In this document: positions 1 through 6,878 of the stretch, piece after piece
Position numbering within the stretch: position 1 is the stretch's first letter
Layout of the letters: the number at the start of each line of letters is the position of its first letter
Source of the DNA: Thermoanaerobaculaceae bacterium
Lineage (GTDB): Bacteria; Acidobacteriota; Thermoanaerobaculia; Thermoanaerobaculales; Thermoanaerobaculaceae
Assembly (NCBI GenBank): GCA_022865555.1
Contig: JALHTD010000100.1
Coordinates: forward strand, 1 to 7,782
Length of the DNA stretch: 7,782 nt
Direction of reading: 5' to 3'
Notes under the pieces: model-generated
Database searches by the model: none
What the model saw: only the letters and a program-made list of their open reading frames with translations
Told to the model about the DNA's origin: nothing
Position numbers and translations under genes: made by a program

Positions 1-1
1 C

Positions 2-250
2 GGGTACCAGGTGCCGTTCGCGGCGGCGGTCCGCCGCGAGGCGGGGATCGCCACCGGCGCCGTGGGCATGATCACGCAGCCCTCGCAGGCGGAGGAGATC
101 GTGGCCACCGGGCAGGCGGACGCGGTGCTGCTGGCCCGCGAGATGCTGCGGAACCCCTACTGGCCGCTTCACGCCGCCCAGGCGCTCGGAGCAGAGGCAG
201 CCTGGCCGGTCCAGTACCTGCGGGCCAGGCCGGCCAAGGGGAGGGGATGA
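2..250 (+). CDS. NADH:flavin oxidoreductase, Old Yellow Enzyme family (C-terminal part, cut by window edge)
   Basis: Only the last ~82 residues are present; the reading frame is already open at position 2 and ends at TGA 248-250. The visible part is the C-terminal section of the FMN-binding TIM barrel of OYE-type ene-reductases, close to the YqjM/NamA class. It starts GYQVPF, then has IATGAVGMI followed by QAEEIVATGQADAVLLAREMLRNPYWPL. The IATGAVG stretch and the RE-LR-PYWPL segment are hallmarks of the class; the latter contributes to FMN phosphate binding. Where relatives usually read GRE, this one reads ARE (Ala for Gly). These enzymes are cytoplasmic flavoproteins that use NAD(P)H to reduce activated C=C bonds; the physiological substrate is usually unknown. 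The stop overlaps the start of the rhomboid gene (ATGA), so the two are probably co-transcribed. Family assignment is firm; subclass is from recall of family sequences. Confidence 0.92.
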   Translation, partial: GYQVPFAAAVRREAGIATGAVGMITQPSQAEEIVATGQADAVLLAREMLRNPYWPLHAAQALGAEAAWPVQYLRARPAKGRG

Positions 251-1122
251 TGCCGGCCCTGCTGCGGCGGCAGCGCACCGGGTCGGTCGTCTGCCCGTCG
301 TGCGGCAAGCTCGTCGGCGTCAACGATGAGAAGTGCCTCAACTGCGGGAGGCGCAACCCCGGCATGTGGGGGTTCGCCCAGGCGTTCCGGCGGCTGGGCC
401 AGGACTTCGGTTTCGCGGCGGTCGTCATCGGCGGCTCGATCGCGCTCTACGCCGCAGCGCTGCTGATCGACCCGGCGGGGTTCGGGAGAGGCGGTCTTTT
501 CTCGGCGCTGTCCCCCACCACGAGGAGCCTCTTCCTCCTCGGCGCCAGCGGCGCGATCCCGGTGTTCGAGCTCGGGCGCTGGTGGACGGTTCTCTCGGCC
601 GCCTGGCTGCACGGCGGGCCGCTCCACCTGCTTTTCAACGTGCTGTGGGTCCGCCAGCTCGCGCCCGAGACCGCCGAGGCGTACGGGCCGGCCCGCATGG
701 TCATCATCTACACCGTCTCCGGGGTGTGCGGTTTTCTCCTGAGCTCGCTGGCCGGCCACTACCTCTTGTTCCTGCCCCGGTTCCTGGGAGGCGCATCCTT
801 CACGGTAGGCGCGTCGGCGCCGATCTTCGGGCTCCTCGGCGCCATCGTCCATTATGGCCGCCGCCGCGGCTCGAGCGTCGTGGGGCGCCAGGCCCTCGGC
901 TATGCGGTGATCCTCGGCCTGTTCGGGTTCGTGATGCGGGACATCGACAACTGGGCGCACCTGGGCGGTTTCGTCGGCGGGTACCTGGTCGCCAGGTGGC
1001 TGGACCCGTGGCTGCCCGAGCGTGTGGACCACGTGGTCGCAGCGTTCGCCTGTCTCGTCGCCGCCGTGGCGGCTATTGCCGCCTCGGTTCTGACCGGCCT
1101 GCCCGTCCTGGCGCAGCGTTGA
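247..1122 (+). CDS. Rhomboid family intramembrane serine protease with N-terminal zinc ribbon
   Basis: The protein has 291 residues. Residues 16-33 form a CxxC-x10-CxxC zinc ribbon (Cys16, Cys19, Cys30, Cys33). A rhomboid membrane domain follows from about residue 55 to 250, with a further hydrophobic C-terminal helix at about 261-285. The active-site parts are visible: His127 and Asn131 in HLLFN (the oxyanion-side His/Asn of the GlpG type), Ser190 in GASAPIFG (nucleophile), and His238 in NWAHLGGFVGG (catalytic base). The usual GASG reads GASA here, but the serine is intact, so activity is expected. Rhomboids cleave transmembrane segments of substrate proteins inside the membrane. ATG 247 overlaps the upstream stop; a second ATG at 250 sits better spaced from the purine-rich run AAGGGGAG at 236-243 and may be the true start. 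The gene is 45 nt upstream of the TatT gene. A role in handling a lipoprotein or membrane protein of the same operon is possible but unproven. Confidence 0.93.
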   Translation: MMPALLRRQRTGSVVCPSCGKLVGVNDEKCLNCGRRNPGMWGFAQAFRRLGQDFGFAAVVIGGSIALYAAALLIDPAGFGRGGLFSALSPTTRSLFLLGASGAIPVFELGRWWTVLSAAWLHGGPLHLLFNVLWVRQLAPETAEAYGPARMVIIYTVSGVCGFLLSSLAGHYLLFLPRFLGGASFTVGASAPIFGLLGAIVHYGRRRGSSVVGRQALGYAVILGLFGFVMRDIDNWAHLGGFVGGYLVARWLDPWLPERVDHVVAAFACLVAAVAAIAASVLTGLPVLAQR

Positions 1123-1135
1123 AAGGAAAGCCCGC

Positions 1136-1171
1136 GTGACCTACTATGAGCGCTTCGGAGCCTTACGGTGA
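1136..1171 (+). CDS. Possible 11-residue leader ORF coupled to the TatT gene
   Basis: GTG at 1136 opens an 11-codon frame, MTYYERFGALR, ending with TGA at 1169-1171. A good Shine-Dalgarno run, AAAGGAAAG at 1122-1130, lies five bases before this GTG. The stop overlaps the GTG start of the following lipoprotein gene as GTGA, the same overlap style used elsewhere in this operon. It could be a translated leader that delivers ribosomes to the TatT start. However, the TatT gene also has its own GGAG at 1157-1160, and an 11-codon frame can arise by chance. No function can be assigned to the peptide. Confidence 0.25.
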   Translation: MTYYERFGALR

Positions 1172-2094
1172 GAGTTCGCTTGCCCTTCGTGGTCCCGCTC
1201 CTGGCCCTCGCGGCCGGGGCTCTGGCCGTGTCCGCCTGCTCGCCGAAGACGGTGGTTGTCAACGCGGTGGGGAACGCGCTGGCGGGCGAGTCCTCGAGCT
1301 GGGGGCGCGATGACGACCCTGACCTCGTGAGGGACGCGACCCCGTTTGCGCTCAAGACGATCGAGAGCCTGCTCGAGCAGTCTCCAAATCACACGGGGCT
1401 CCTGCTGGCCGCCTCCAGCGGCTTCACCGAGTACGCCTACGCCTTCGTCCAGTCCGACGCCGACTTCGTGGAGGCGCGCGACCTGGGCGCCGCCACCGCG
1501 CTCCGGACCCGGGCGCAGAAGCTGTACCGTCGGGCGCGCGAGTACGGCCTGCGCGGGCTAGAGGTCAAAAACCCCGGCTTCCGCGCGACCTTGCGGTCGA
1601 ACCCGCCTGCGGCAGTAGCGGCCGTGCGAGCGAAAGCCGACGTGCCCCTGCTCTACTGGACCGCGGCCGCCTGGGCCCTGGAGATCTCGCTCGCCAAACA
1701 GGACGCGGAGCTGACCGCGGACCTGCCCCTCACCGGCTTGATGATCCATCGAGCGCTCGAGCTCGACGAGGGGTACGGCGGCGGGGCGCTCTACGACTTC
1801 CTGCTCGCCTACGACGGGGGGCGTCCGGCTTCGGCGGGCGGCTCGGTGGAGCGGGCGCGGGCGGACTTCGAGAAGGCCCTCGCCTTCGCCGACGGGACGA
1901 GGGCGGCACCCTACGTCGGTTTTGCCGAGACGGTCTCGGTAGGCACACAGAACCGCGCCGAGTTCGTCGCGCTGCTGAAGGCAGCGCTGGCGGTGGATCC
2001 CAACCGAGCGCCGGACCAGCGCCTGGCCAACCTGGTCGCCCAGAAGCGGGCGCGCTGGTTGCTCGGGCGCGCCGACGAGCTGTTCATCGAGTGA
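1168..2094 (+). CDS. TRAP transporter TatT component, lipoprotein
   Basis: This 308-residue protein matches the TatT family, the helical TPR-like lipoprotein that accompanies one branch of TRAP transporters (TPATs, studied in Treponema pallidum). Residues 1-23 are a lipoprotein signal peptide with a hydrophobic core, and the lipobox VSAC puts the lipidated cysteine at residue 24. The mature part is helical and rich in Ala and Leu, with family-typical stretches: LLLAASSGFTEYAYAFV (78-94), YRRAREYGLRGLE (120-132), LLYWTAAAWALEISLAKQD (161-179), and near the C-terminus RLANLVAQKRARWLL. By homology it is membrane-anchored in the periplasm and partners the DctP binding protein encoded next, perhaps helping pass ligand. 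The GTG start at 1168 has GGAG seven bases upstream. The DctP gene starts 16 nt after the stop, which supports the assignment. Exact function in the transport cycle is not settled for the family. Confidence 0.9.
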   Translation: MRVRLPFVVPLLALAAGALAVSACSPKTVVVNAVGNALAGESSSWGRDDDPDLVRDATPFALKTIESLLEQSPNHTGLLLAASSGFTEYAYAFVQSDADFVEARDLGAATALRTRAQKLYRRAREYGLRGLEVKNPGFRATLRSNPPAAVAAVRAKADVPLLYWTAAAWALEISLAKQDAELTADLPLTGLMIHRALELDEGYGGGALYDFLLAYDGGRPASAGGSVERARADFEKALAFADGTRAAPYVGFAETVSVGTQNRAEFVALLKAALAVDPNRAPDQRLANLVAQKRARWLLGRADELFIE

Positions 2095-2110
2095 GCTGGA
2101 AGGAGAATAC

Positions 2111-3154
2111 GTGGACGTCCGAAACGAACGCCGTACCGTGGTGCATCTGCTGATTGCCTCGCTCTGCGTCGGCCTGACCCTGCCCGCAACCGCCGCCGCG
2201 CAGAACGTCGTCGTCAAGATGGCGACGCTGGTGCCGCAGGGCTCCGCCTGGTACACCACCCTGCAGGAGATGGCGCAGGCATGGCAGACCGCTTCGGGTG
2301 GCCGCGTCACGCTCCGTTTGTACCCGGGTGGGGTGGCGGGGGACGACGGCGATGTCGTGCGCAAGATGCGCCTGGGCACCTTGGAAGGCGGGGTGTTGAG
2401 CTCGGCCGGGCTGGCGGACGTCGACCGCTCGATCTTCGCGCTCGAGCTCCCGATGGGGTACGCCGACTACGAGGAGTTCGACACGGTGCTCACCAAGATG
2501 AGCCCGCAGCTCGAGAAGATTTATGCGGACAAGGGCTTCGTCCTGCTGGCCTGGGCGGACGCAGGTTGGGTGCACTTCTTCACCAAGTCGCCGGTGCGCA
2601 CGCCGGACGACCTCAAGGCACTCAAGCTGTTCGCCTGGGCGGGCGACGACTTCGCGGTGGAGCTGTGGAAGTCCTCCGGCTTCAAGCCGGTTCCCCTTCC
2701 TTCCACGGAGATCTCGACCGCGTTGCAGACCGGCCTCGTCTCCGCGCTTCCGACGACCGCACAGGCCGCGGTGCTGCTGCAGTGGTACACCCACGCGAAG
2801 TACATGACCGACGTCAACTGGGCCGTGCTCCTGGGCGCCATCGTGGTTTTGAGGACCACGTGGGAGAGGATACCCGCCGACCTCCGCCCCGCGCTGCTGA
2901 AGGCGGCGCAGGACGCGGGTGCCAAGGCCCGGGCCCAGACGCGGGAGTCGGCGGTGAGCGACGTCGAAGCAATGAAAAAGCGGGGCCTGACCGTAGTCCA
3001 CCTCGATGCGGCCGCCCTGGAGGCCTGGCAGCGCGCCGGCGAGGGGGCGTACCCGAGCCTGCTGGGGAAGTACGTGCCTGCTGTGGTGTTCGATGAGGCG
3101 CTGAAGCTGCGCGACGAGTACCGCAAGGGTGCGGCGGGGAAGGCCACGCGTTGA
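2111..3154 (+). CDS. TRAP transporter substrate-binding protein, DctP family (TatT-associated type)
   Basis: A 347-residue periplasmic solute-binding protein. Residues 1-30 are a Sec signal peptide (hydrophobic core about 11-25, likely cleavage after Ala30 in the ATAAA-Q region). The mature protein opens with VVVKMATLVPQGSAWYTTLQEM, typical of DctP N-termini, and continues with YPGGVAGDDGDVVRKMRLGTLEGG and LELPMGYADYEEF. The segment RTPDDLKALKLFAWAGDD (163-180) is where most DctP proteins carry the ligand-carboxylate Arg (consensus DLKGLKIR); here that position is Phe174. The downstream ISTALQTGLVSALPTTAQAA matches the TatT-associated subfamily, in which a changed ligand pocket has been proposed. 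The GTG start at 2111 has AGGAG at 2101-2105. The stop overlaps the permease start as TTGA. It binds the transported solute and delivers it to the DctQM permease; the ligand cannot be read from sequence. Confidence 0.93.
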   Translation: MDVRNERRTVVHLLIASLCVGLTLPATAAAQNVVVKMATLVPQGSAWYTTLQEMAQAWQTASGGRVTLRLYPGGVAGDDGDVVRKMRLGTLEGGVLSSAGLADVDRSIFALELPMGYADYEEFDTVLTKMSPQLEKIYADKGFVLLAWADAGWVHFFTKSPVRTPDDLKALKLFAWAGDDFAVELWKSSGFKPVPLPSTEISTALQTGLVSALPTTAQAAVLLQWYTHAKYMTDVNWAVLLGAIVVLRTTWERIPADLRPALLKAAQDAGAKARAQTRESAVSDVEAMKKRGLTVVHLDAAALEAWQRAGEGAYPSLLGKYVPAVVFDEALKLRDEYRKGAAGKATR

Positions 3155-4956
3155 AATTGAAGGTTGCCGCGGAGAGGATCGAGAAGGGCGCCCTCGTCGC
3201 GGCGTTCCTGCTGGCCATCGTGCTCCCGCTCGCGGACACGCTGGGGCGCCCGCTAGGCGGTCTGCACGTCCCGGGCTCAGCCTCGTACCTGAAGCAGATC
3301 ACGCTCTGGCTCGCCTTCCTGGGCGGCCTGCTGGCGGTCCGCGAGGGGAAACACCTCACGCTCTCGACCGTGGAGCTGTTCCCCGAAGGGAGCCGGCGCC
3401 GAAGGGTCGTGCGCGTCCTCACGTACGCGGTGGCGGCCGCGGTGACGGCGGTGCTCGCCTACGGGAGCTTCAAAGTGGTGATGGCGGACCGGCAGCAGGG
3501 CCAATTGCTGCCGATCGGCCTCCCGGTCTGGGTGAGCGAGTGCGTGATGCCCCTCGCGTTCGCCCTCATGGCGGTGCGTTTCGTGGTGCGGGCGTCGCCC
3601 CGCTTACGGGGCCGGCTGCTGGCCCTCGCGGCCGTGCTCTCGGTCTTCGCCCTGGGACAGGCGGTGCGGCCTGCGGGCGTCACGGTGTGGCTGGTCGCCG
3701 CCGTGATCGCGCTCGCGGTGTTGCTCGGCGCGCCGGTGTTCGTGGGGATGGCAGGTGGGGCGATGCTGCTGTTCTTCGCCGGCGGGACGCCGGTCTCCGC
3801 CGCGCCGGCCGAGATCTACCGCCTGATCGGCTCGCCCACCCTGCCGGCGATCCCCCTGCTGACCGCTTGCGGCTACGTGCTCGCGGAGTCGCGCGCCGCC
3901 CACCGGCTGGTCCGTTTCTTCCGCGCGCTCTCGGGGTGGATGACCGGCGGCACGGCCGTGCTGGTGGCGGGTGTGTGCGCGCTCTTCACGAGCTTCACCG
4001 GAGGCTCCGGGATCACGATCATCGCCCTGGGGGGCCTCGTCTACCCGATCCTGCGTGAGGACGGCTACCCGGAGAGCTTCTCGCTCGGCCTCGTCACCGC
4101 GGCGGGGAGCCTCGGCCTCCTGTTCGCGCCCAGCCTCCCGGTGATCCTGTACAGCGTGGTCGCCAGCGTCCCGGCCGACCAACTCTACCTGGCCGCCCTG
4201 CTACCCGGGTTGCTCCTGGTCGCGCTGGTGGCGGGCTACGGGATCCTCACGGGCCGCAGAGCGAAGGCCGCGACCACGGCGTTCTCCTTGCGGGAGGTGG
4301 GATCGGCGACGTGGGAGGCGAAGTGGGAGCTCTCGATCCCGATTCTCGTGATCGGGCTCTTCGTGAGCGGCCTCGCTTCCCTGGTCGAGGCCTCCGCGGC
4401 GGCCGCCGCCTACGCGATAGTCGTGGAGTGCTTCATCACGCGCGACATCCACGTCGTGCGCGACCTTCCGCGCGTGCTCCTGAACGGCGCCGCGCTGATG
4501 GGGGGCGTCCTGATCCTTCTCTCCAGCGCCATGGGACTCACCTCGTACCTCGTGGACGCCCAGATCCCGGACCAGCTCCTGGGTATCGTGAAGACCCACG
4601 TGCACTCACAGGTAGTGTTCCTGCTGGTGCTCAACGTGCTGCTGCTGGTGCTGGGGAGCGTTCTCGAGATCTACTCCGCGATCGTGATCCTGGCCCCCCT
4701 GGTTGTGCCTCTGGGCCTGGCGTTCGGCGTGCACCCGGTGCACCTGGGCGTCATCTTCCTCGCCAACCTGGAGCTCGGCTTCCTGCTCCCGCCGATAGGC
4801 CTCAACCTGTTCCTCTCGTCCTCTCGCTTCGGAACGCCGATGACCCGCCTGTACCGACACGTGGTGCCGTTCCTGATCATCCTGGGCGTCGGCGTGCTGC
4901 TCATCACGTACGTCCCGGCGATGTCCCTCGGGCTCCTGAAGCTCTTCGGGAAGTAA
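3151..4956 (+). CDS. TRAP transporter permease, fused DctQ-DctM
   Basis: A 601-residue inner-membrane protein joining the small (DctQ) and large (DctM) TRAP permease subunits. The DctQ part covers about residues 10-148, with the family stretch LKQITLWLAFLGGLLAVREGKHLTL split over 47-71. A linking hydrophobic helix at about 154-171 precedes the DctM part, from about 177 to the end. DctM hallmarks include LLGAPVFVGMAGGAMLLFFAGG (191-212), FTSFTGGSGITIIALGG (279-295) and ELGFLLPPIGLNLF (541-554). Total length fits a fused QM protein. The TTG start at 3151 overlaps the DctP stop by 4 nt, and GGGGAAGG at 3136-3143 serves as ribosome-binding site, so translation is probably coupled. As with other TRAP systems, uptake should be driven by an ion gradient, commonly sodium, with DctP supplying the ligand; the coupling ion is not determined here. 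Confidence 0.95.
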   Translation: MKLKVAAERIEKGALVAAFLLAIVLPLADTLGRPLGGLHVPGSASYLKQITLWLAFLGGLLAVREGKHLTLSTVELFPEGSRRRRVVRVLTYAVAAAVTAVLAYGSFKVVMADRQQGQLLPIGLPVWVSECVMPLAFALMAVRFVVRASPRLRGRLLALAAVLSVFALGQAVRPAGVTVWLVAAVIALAVLLGAPVFVGMAGGAMLLFFAGGTPVSAAPAEIYRLIGSPTLPAIPLLTACGYVLAESRAAHRLVRFFRALSGWMTGGTAVLVAGVCALFTSFTGGSGITIIALGGLVYPILREDGYPESFSLGLVTAAGSLGLLFAPSLPVILYSVVASVPADQLYLAALLPGLLLVALVAGYGILTGRRAKAATTAFSLREVGSATWEAKWELSIPILVIGLFVSGLASLVEASAAAAAYAIVVECFITRDIHVVRDLPRVLLNGAALMGGVLILLSSAMGLTSYLVDAQIPDQLLGIVKTHVHSQVVFLLVLNVLLLVLGSVLEIYSAIVILAPLVVPLGLAFGVHPVHLGVIFLANLELGFLLPPIGLNLFLSSSRFGTPMTRLYRHVVPFLIILGVGVLLITYVPAMSLGLLKLFGK

Positions 4957-4971
4957 GCGTCGGCGGCGCAC

Positions 4972-5013
4972 CTCGGGCGGGACTTCCTTGACACGGCGGT
5001 CCCGCCGCCCGAG
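4972..5013 (+). other. Imperfect inverted repeat between permease and next gene
   Basis: The left arm CTCGGGCGGGAC (4972-4983) pairs with the right arm GTCCC (4999-5003) plus GCCCGAG (5007-5013), leaving a 3-nt bulge (GCC) and a 15-nt loop. It would form a strong GC stem in RNA just after the TRAP operon and about a dozen bases before the next start codon. There is no following T-run, so it is not a standard intrinsic terminator. It may attenuate or process the transcript, or limit translation of the gene at 5026. Function is inferred only from position. Confidence 0.45.
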
Positions 5014-5025
5014 CATGCGGCCGCA

Positions 5026-6177
5026 ATGAGACGGCACCTGGACCCGGCTGTGCTCGGCGTTGCGGCGATCACGCTGGTGGTGTGGGGCGTTCTCCTGGTG
5101 GTGGTCGCACAGGTCAAGTTCGCCGGCGACCCGCGGGGGTTCCTGGTCCTCGGCGAGAGGCTCTACCACCCCGAAAGCTTCGACGGGATTCCGCGCTGCG
5201 GCCGGTTCGGCTACGACGGGCAGTTCTACGCGGCCCTGGCGGCCGACCCGTTCCTCCGCTCGCCGGACACCTTGAAGGCCCTCGACGCCCCCGCGTACCG
5301 GGCCTCGCGCATCCTGCTGCCGCTGCTCGCCTGGTGCGCGGTCCTCGGCAACGCGCGGGCAGCGATCGTCGCCTACCAGGTGCTTTGTTGGACCCTGTCG
5401 GTTCTGGCCGTGGTCGTGGTCTCTCTCTGGTTGCGGGAGGAGGGACGTTCACCGTGGTGGGGCCTGGTGCTTGGCGTCAACGCCGGCCTGGTCACCGCGA
5501 TCTTCCGCAGCACGCAGGACGGGGCCGCCGCCTTTCTCATCGTGGCGACGCTCTATCTCGCCCAGCGCAAGAGCCATTGCAGGGCGCTCGGCGCTGGCGT
5601 GGCCGCCAACCTGTGCCGAGAGACCGGGTACCTCGCCCCGCTTGCCGTGAGCGTTCATGAGTTCGTGGCAAAGAGATACCGCCGGGCCCTGCTGTACGTG
5701 CTCGTGCCTCTCGTGCCCCAGCTGGCGTGGCACGCCTACCTGCAGGCGACCTGGCATCCGAACTTCCGCTTCCCTGCCTCTGTGTCGGCGCCGTTCGTGG
5801 CCCTGACCGGGAAGCTCGTCGCCGTGCTGGCCTCCCGCCCGCTCCTGCTCTCACAGGAGTTCTGGGGGACGCTGGCTGCCTGCCTGACGGTTCTCGCGGG
5901 CCTCGTCGTGGCCCTCAGGAGAGACCGACTCGAGCCCGTGCGGCTCGTGTTCGTCGCCTTTGGGGTGCTTGCCCTGTTCCTCGCCCCGAGGGCGTATGCC
6001 GACGTGTACGGCTTTTCCCGCCACCTGATCGCCGCGCCCTTCCTCGCGGTCGTGCTGGCTGCCCGGGAGGACAGCCGCTCGGTGAGAGTGCTGCTGGCAT
6101 CGGTGGTGGCGGCTTTTTCCCTGGCGGGCCTTCTCATGATCGCGGGAGAGCTGAGGCCGCTGATCGGGAGCTTCTGA
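5026..6177 (+). CDS. Multipass membrane protein, probable GT-C-fold glycosyltransferase-like, function unknown
   Basis: A 383-residue protein with hydrophobic segments spread along its length, about 8-30, 97-107, 112-135, 145-160, 167-179, 220-237, 255-275, 280-297, 306-320, 333-346 and 353-373. After the first helix comes a loop with GRFGYDGQFYAALAADP (residues 59-75), including an aromatic-Asp-Gly-Gln motif, then YRASRILLPLLAW. A later loop carries LCRETGYLAP (196-205). A first-loop acidic residue and an RE-T motif after a later helix are seen in GT-C membrane glycosyltransferases and in a group linked to cell-surface glycopolymer formation, which is the closest resemblance I can recall. 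By analogy it would act at the membrane on a lipid-linked sugar; the substrate is unknown. The ATG at 5026 lacks a clear Shine-Dalgarno, so the start is less certain. It follows the TRAP operon by 69 nt and may share its transcript. Confidence 0.7.
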   Translation: MRRHLDPAVLGVAAITLVVWGVLLVVVAQVKFAGDPRGFLVLGERLYHPESFDGIPRCGRFGYDGQFYAALAADPFLRSPDTLKALDAPAYRASRILLPLLAWCAVLGNARAAIVAYQVLCWTLSVLAVVVVSLWLREEGRSPWWGLVLGVNAGLVTAIFRSTQDGAAAFLIVATLYLAQRKSHCRALGAGVAANLCRETGYLAPLAVSVHEFVAKRYRRALLYVLVPLVPQLAWHAYLQATWHPNFRFPASVSAPFVALTGKLVAVLASRPLLLSQEFWGTLAACLTVLAGLVVALRRDRLEPVRLVFVAFGVLALFLAPRAYADVYGFSRHLIAAPFLAVVLAAREDSRSVRVLLASVVAAFSLAGLLMIAGELRPLIGSF

Positions 6178-6202
6178 GCCCGTCGAAGGATCGCCGGCGC
6201 GC

Positions 6203-6721
6203 TCACTCGGTGCGGAAAACCACGACGTCGGCCATGGGTCGCCGCTCTCTCGCCTCTGGTGTCTCCAGCGGGTGCCCCAGCGGGACGAGCGCCACGGGCC
6301 GCCACGCCGGCGGGAGGGCGAGAGCCGCGGCGGCGGCGGGCTCCTCGAACGCTCCGACCCAGCAACTGCCCAGCCCCAGCTCTGCGGCCGCCAGCAGGAT
6401 GTTCTCGGTGGCGGCGGCGGTGTCCTGCAGGCTGTAGAGGGAGCGCCCACGCTCGCCGTAGCGGCGCGCGGACTCCCCGGGGACCGCGCAGACGGCGATG
6501 ACCACCGGGGCCTCCGCCACGAACTCCTGGTGCGCGGCGCGGGCGAGCCGCTCCTTCAGCTCATCGGAGGTCACGACTACGAAACGCCAGGGCTGGAGGT
6601 TGCCGGCGGAGGGTGCCCAGACTGCGGCCTCGAGGATGTGCTCGATCTCCGCCTGTGAGAGAGGCGTTCCTGCGAACCGGCGGCACGAGTAACGCCGCCT
6701 GATCAACGACTGTTCGTCCAT
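6203..6721 (-). CDS. Nitroreductase family protein (FMN-dependent)
   Basis: A compact 172-residue nitroreductase. FMN-binding elements are visible in order: RRRYSCRRF (8-16) near the N-terminus, WAPSAGNLQPWRFVVV (35-50), the central helix QDTAAATENILLAAAELGLGSCWVGAF (99-125), and VPLGHP (146-151) near the C-terminus. The length fits the short single-domain members. Family members are usually cytoplasmic FMN homodimers that use NAD(P)H to reduce nitroaromatics, quinones, enones or specialised substrates; the real substrate cannot be predicted. The ATG is at 6721 (complement), with a GGGGG run about seven bases upstream on the minus strand. The gene ends 25 nt from the stop of the convergent membrane-protein gene. 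Its start faces the divergent region shared with the SDR gene, so the two reductases could be co-regulated. Confidence 0.93.
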   Translation of the reverse strand: MDEQSLIRRRYSCRRFAGTPLSQAEIEHILEAAVWAPSAGNLQPWRFVVVTSDELKERLARAAHQEFVAEAPVVIAVCAVPGESARRYGERGRSLYSLQDTAAATENILLAAAELGLGSCWVGAFEEPAAAAALALPPAWRPVALVPLGHPLETPEARERRPMADVVVFRTE

Positions 6722-6796
6722 GACCGACCCCCAGGGATCAAAGCCTGCTCCCCGGCGGCCCCCCGGGTCAAGAAGGCCCCACTGGGGGAAGAGAAA

Positions 6797-6820
6797 GGGG
6801 TCGGAGCATGCTCCGACCCC
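6797..6820. repeat. 24-bp perfect palindrome in divergent intergenic region
   Basis: The half-site GGGGTCGGAGCA (6797-6808) is followed directly by its exact reverse complement TGCTCCGACCCC (6809-6820), with no spacer. It lies 75 nt upstream of the nitroreductase start and 119 nt upstream of the SDR start. As RNA it would fold into a stem but with a strained loop at GCATGC. Candidate roles are a repressor operator for the two divergent genes or one copy of a dispersed REP/MITE-like palindromic repeat. I recall similar GGGGTCGGAG-type palindromes scattered in bacterial genomes, but cannot check. A terminator is less likely because it lies between start codons. Confidence 0.85.
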
Positions 6821-6878
6821 GTGCGCATCTCGCGAATGCAGCTCAGGCCGTTGCCGGGCGCGCAGGGTTGCGGAACGC

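Noticed and set aside
169..1032. Long minus-strand open frame opposite the rhomboid gene
   Set aside because: The product is low-complexity, rich in Arg, Ala, Pro and Glu, with no domain signature; it is the expected antisense shadow of a high-GC gene. The same holds for antisense frames opposite the TRAP genes, the GT-C-like gene and the SDR.
4988..4993. TTGACA as a -35 promoter box for the gene at 5026
   Set aside because: No acceptable -10 box lies 16-18 nt downstream (GAGCAT at 5011), and the start codon would be too close. It is probably chance.
6178..6202. Terminator between the convergent genes
   Set aside because: Only 25 nt, with no clear stem and no T-run visible.
6766..6771. TTGACC on the minus strand as a -35 for the nitroreductase gene
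   Set aside because: No -10-like hexamer at proper spacing; the region downstream is a run of G and C.
6797..6820. Palindrome as an intrinsic terminator
   Set aside because: It lies between two divergent start codons, has no loop spacer and no T-run on either side.
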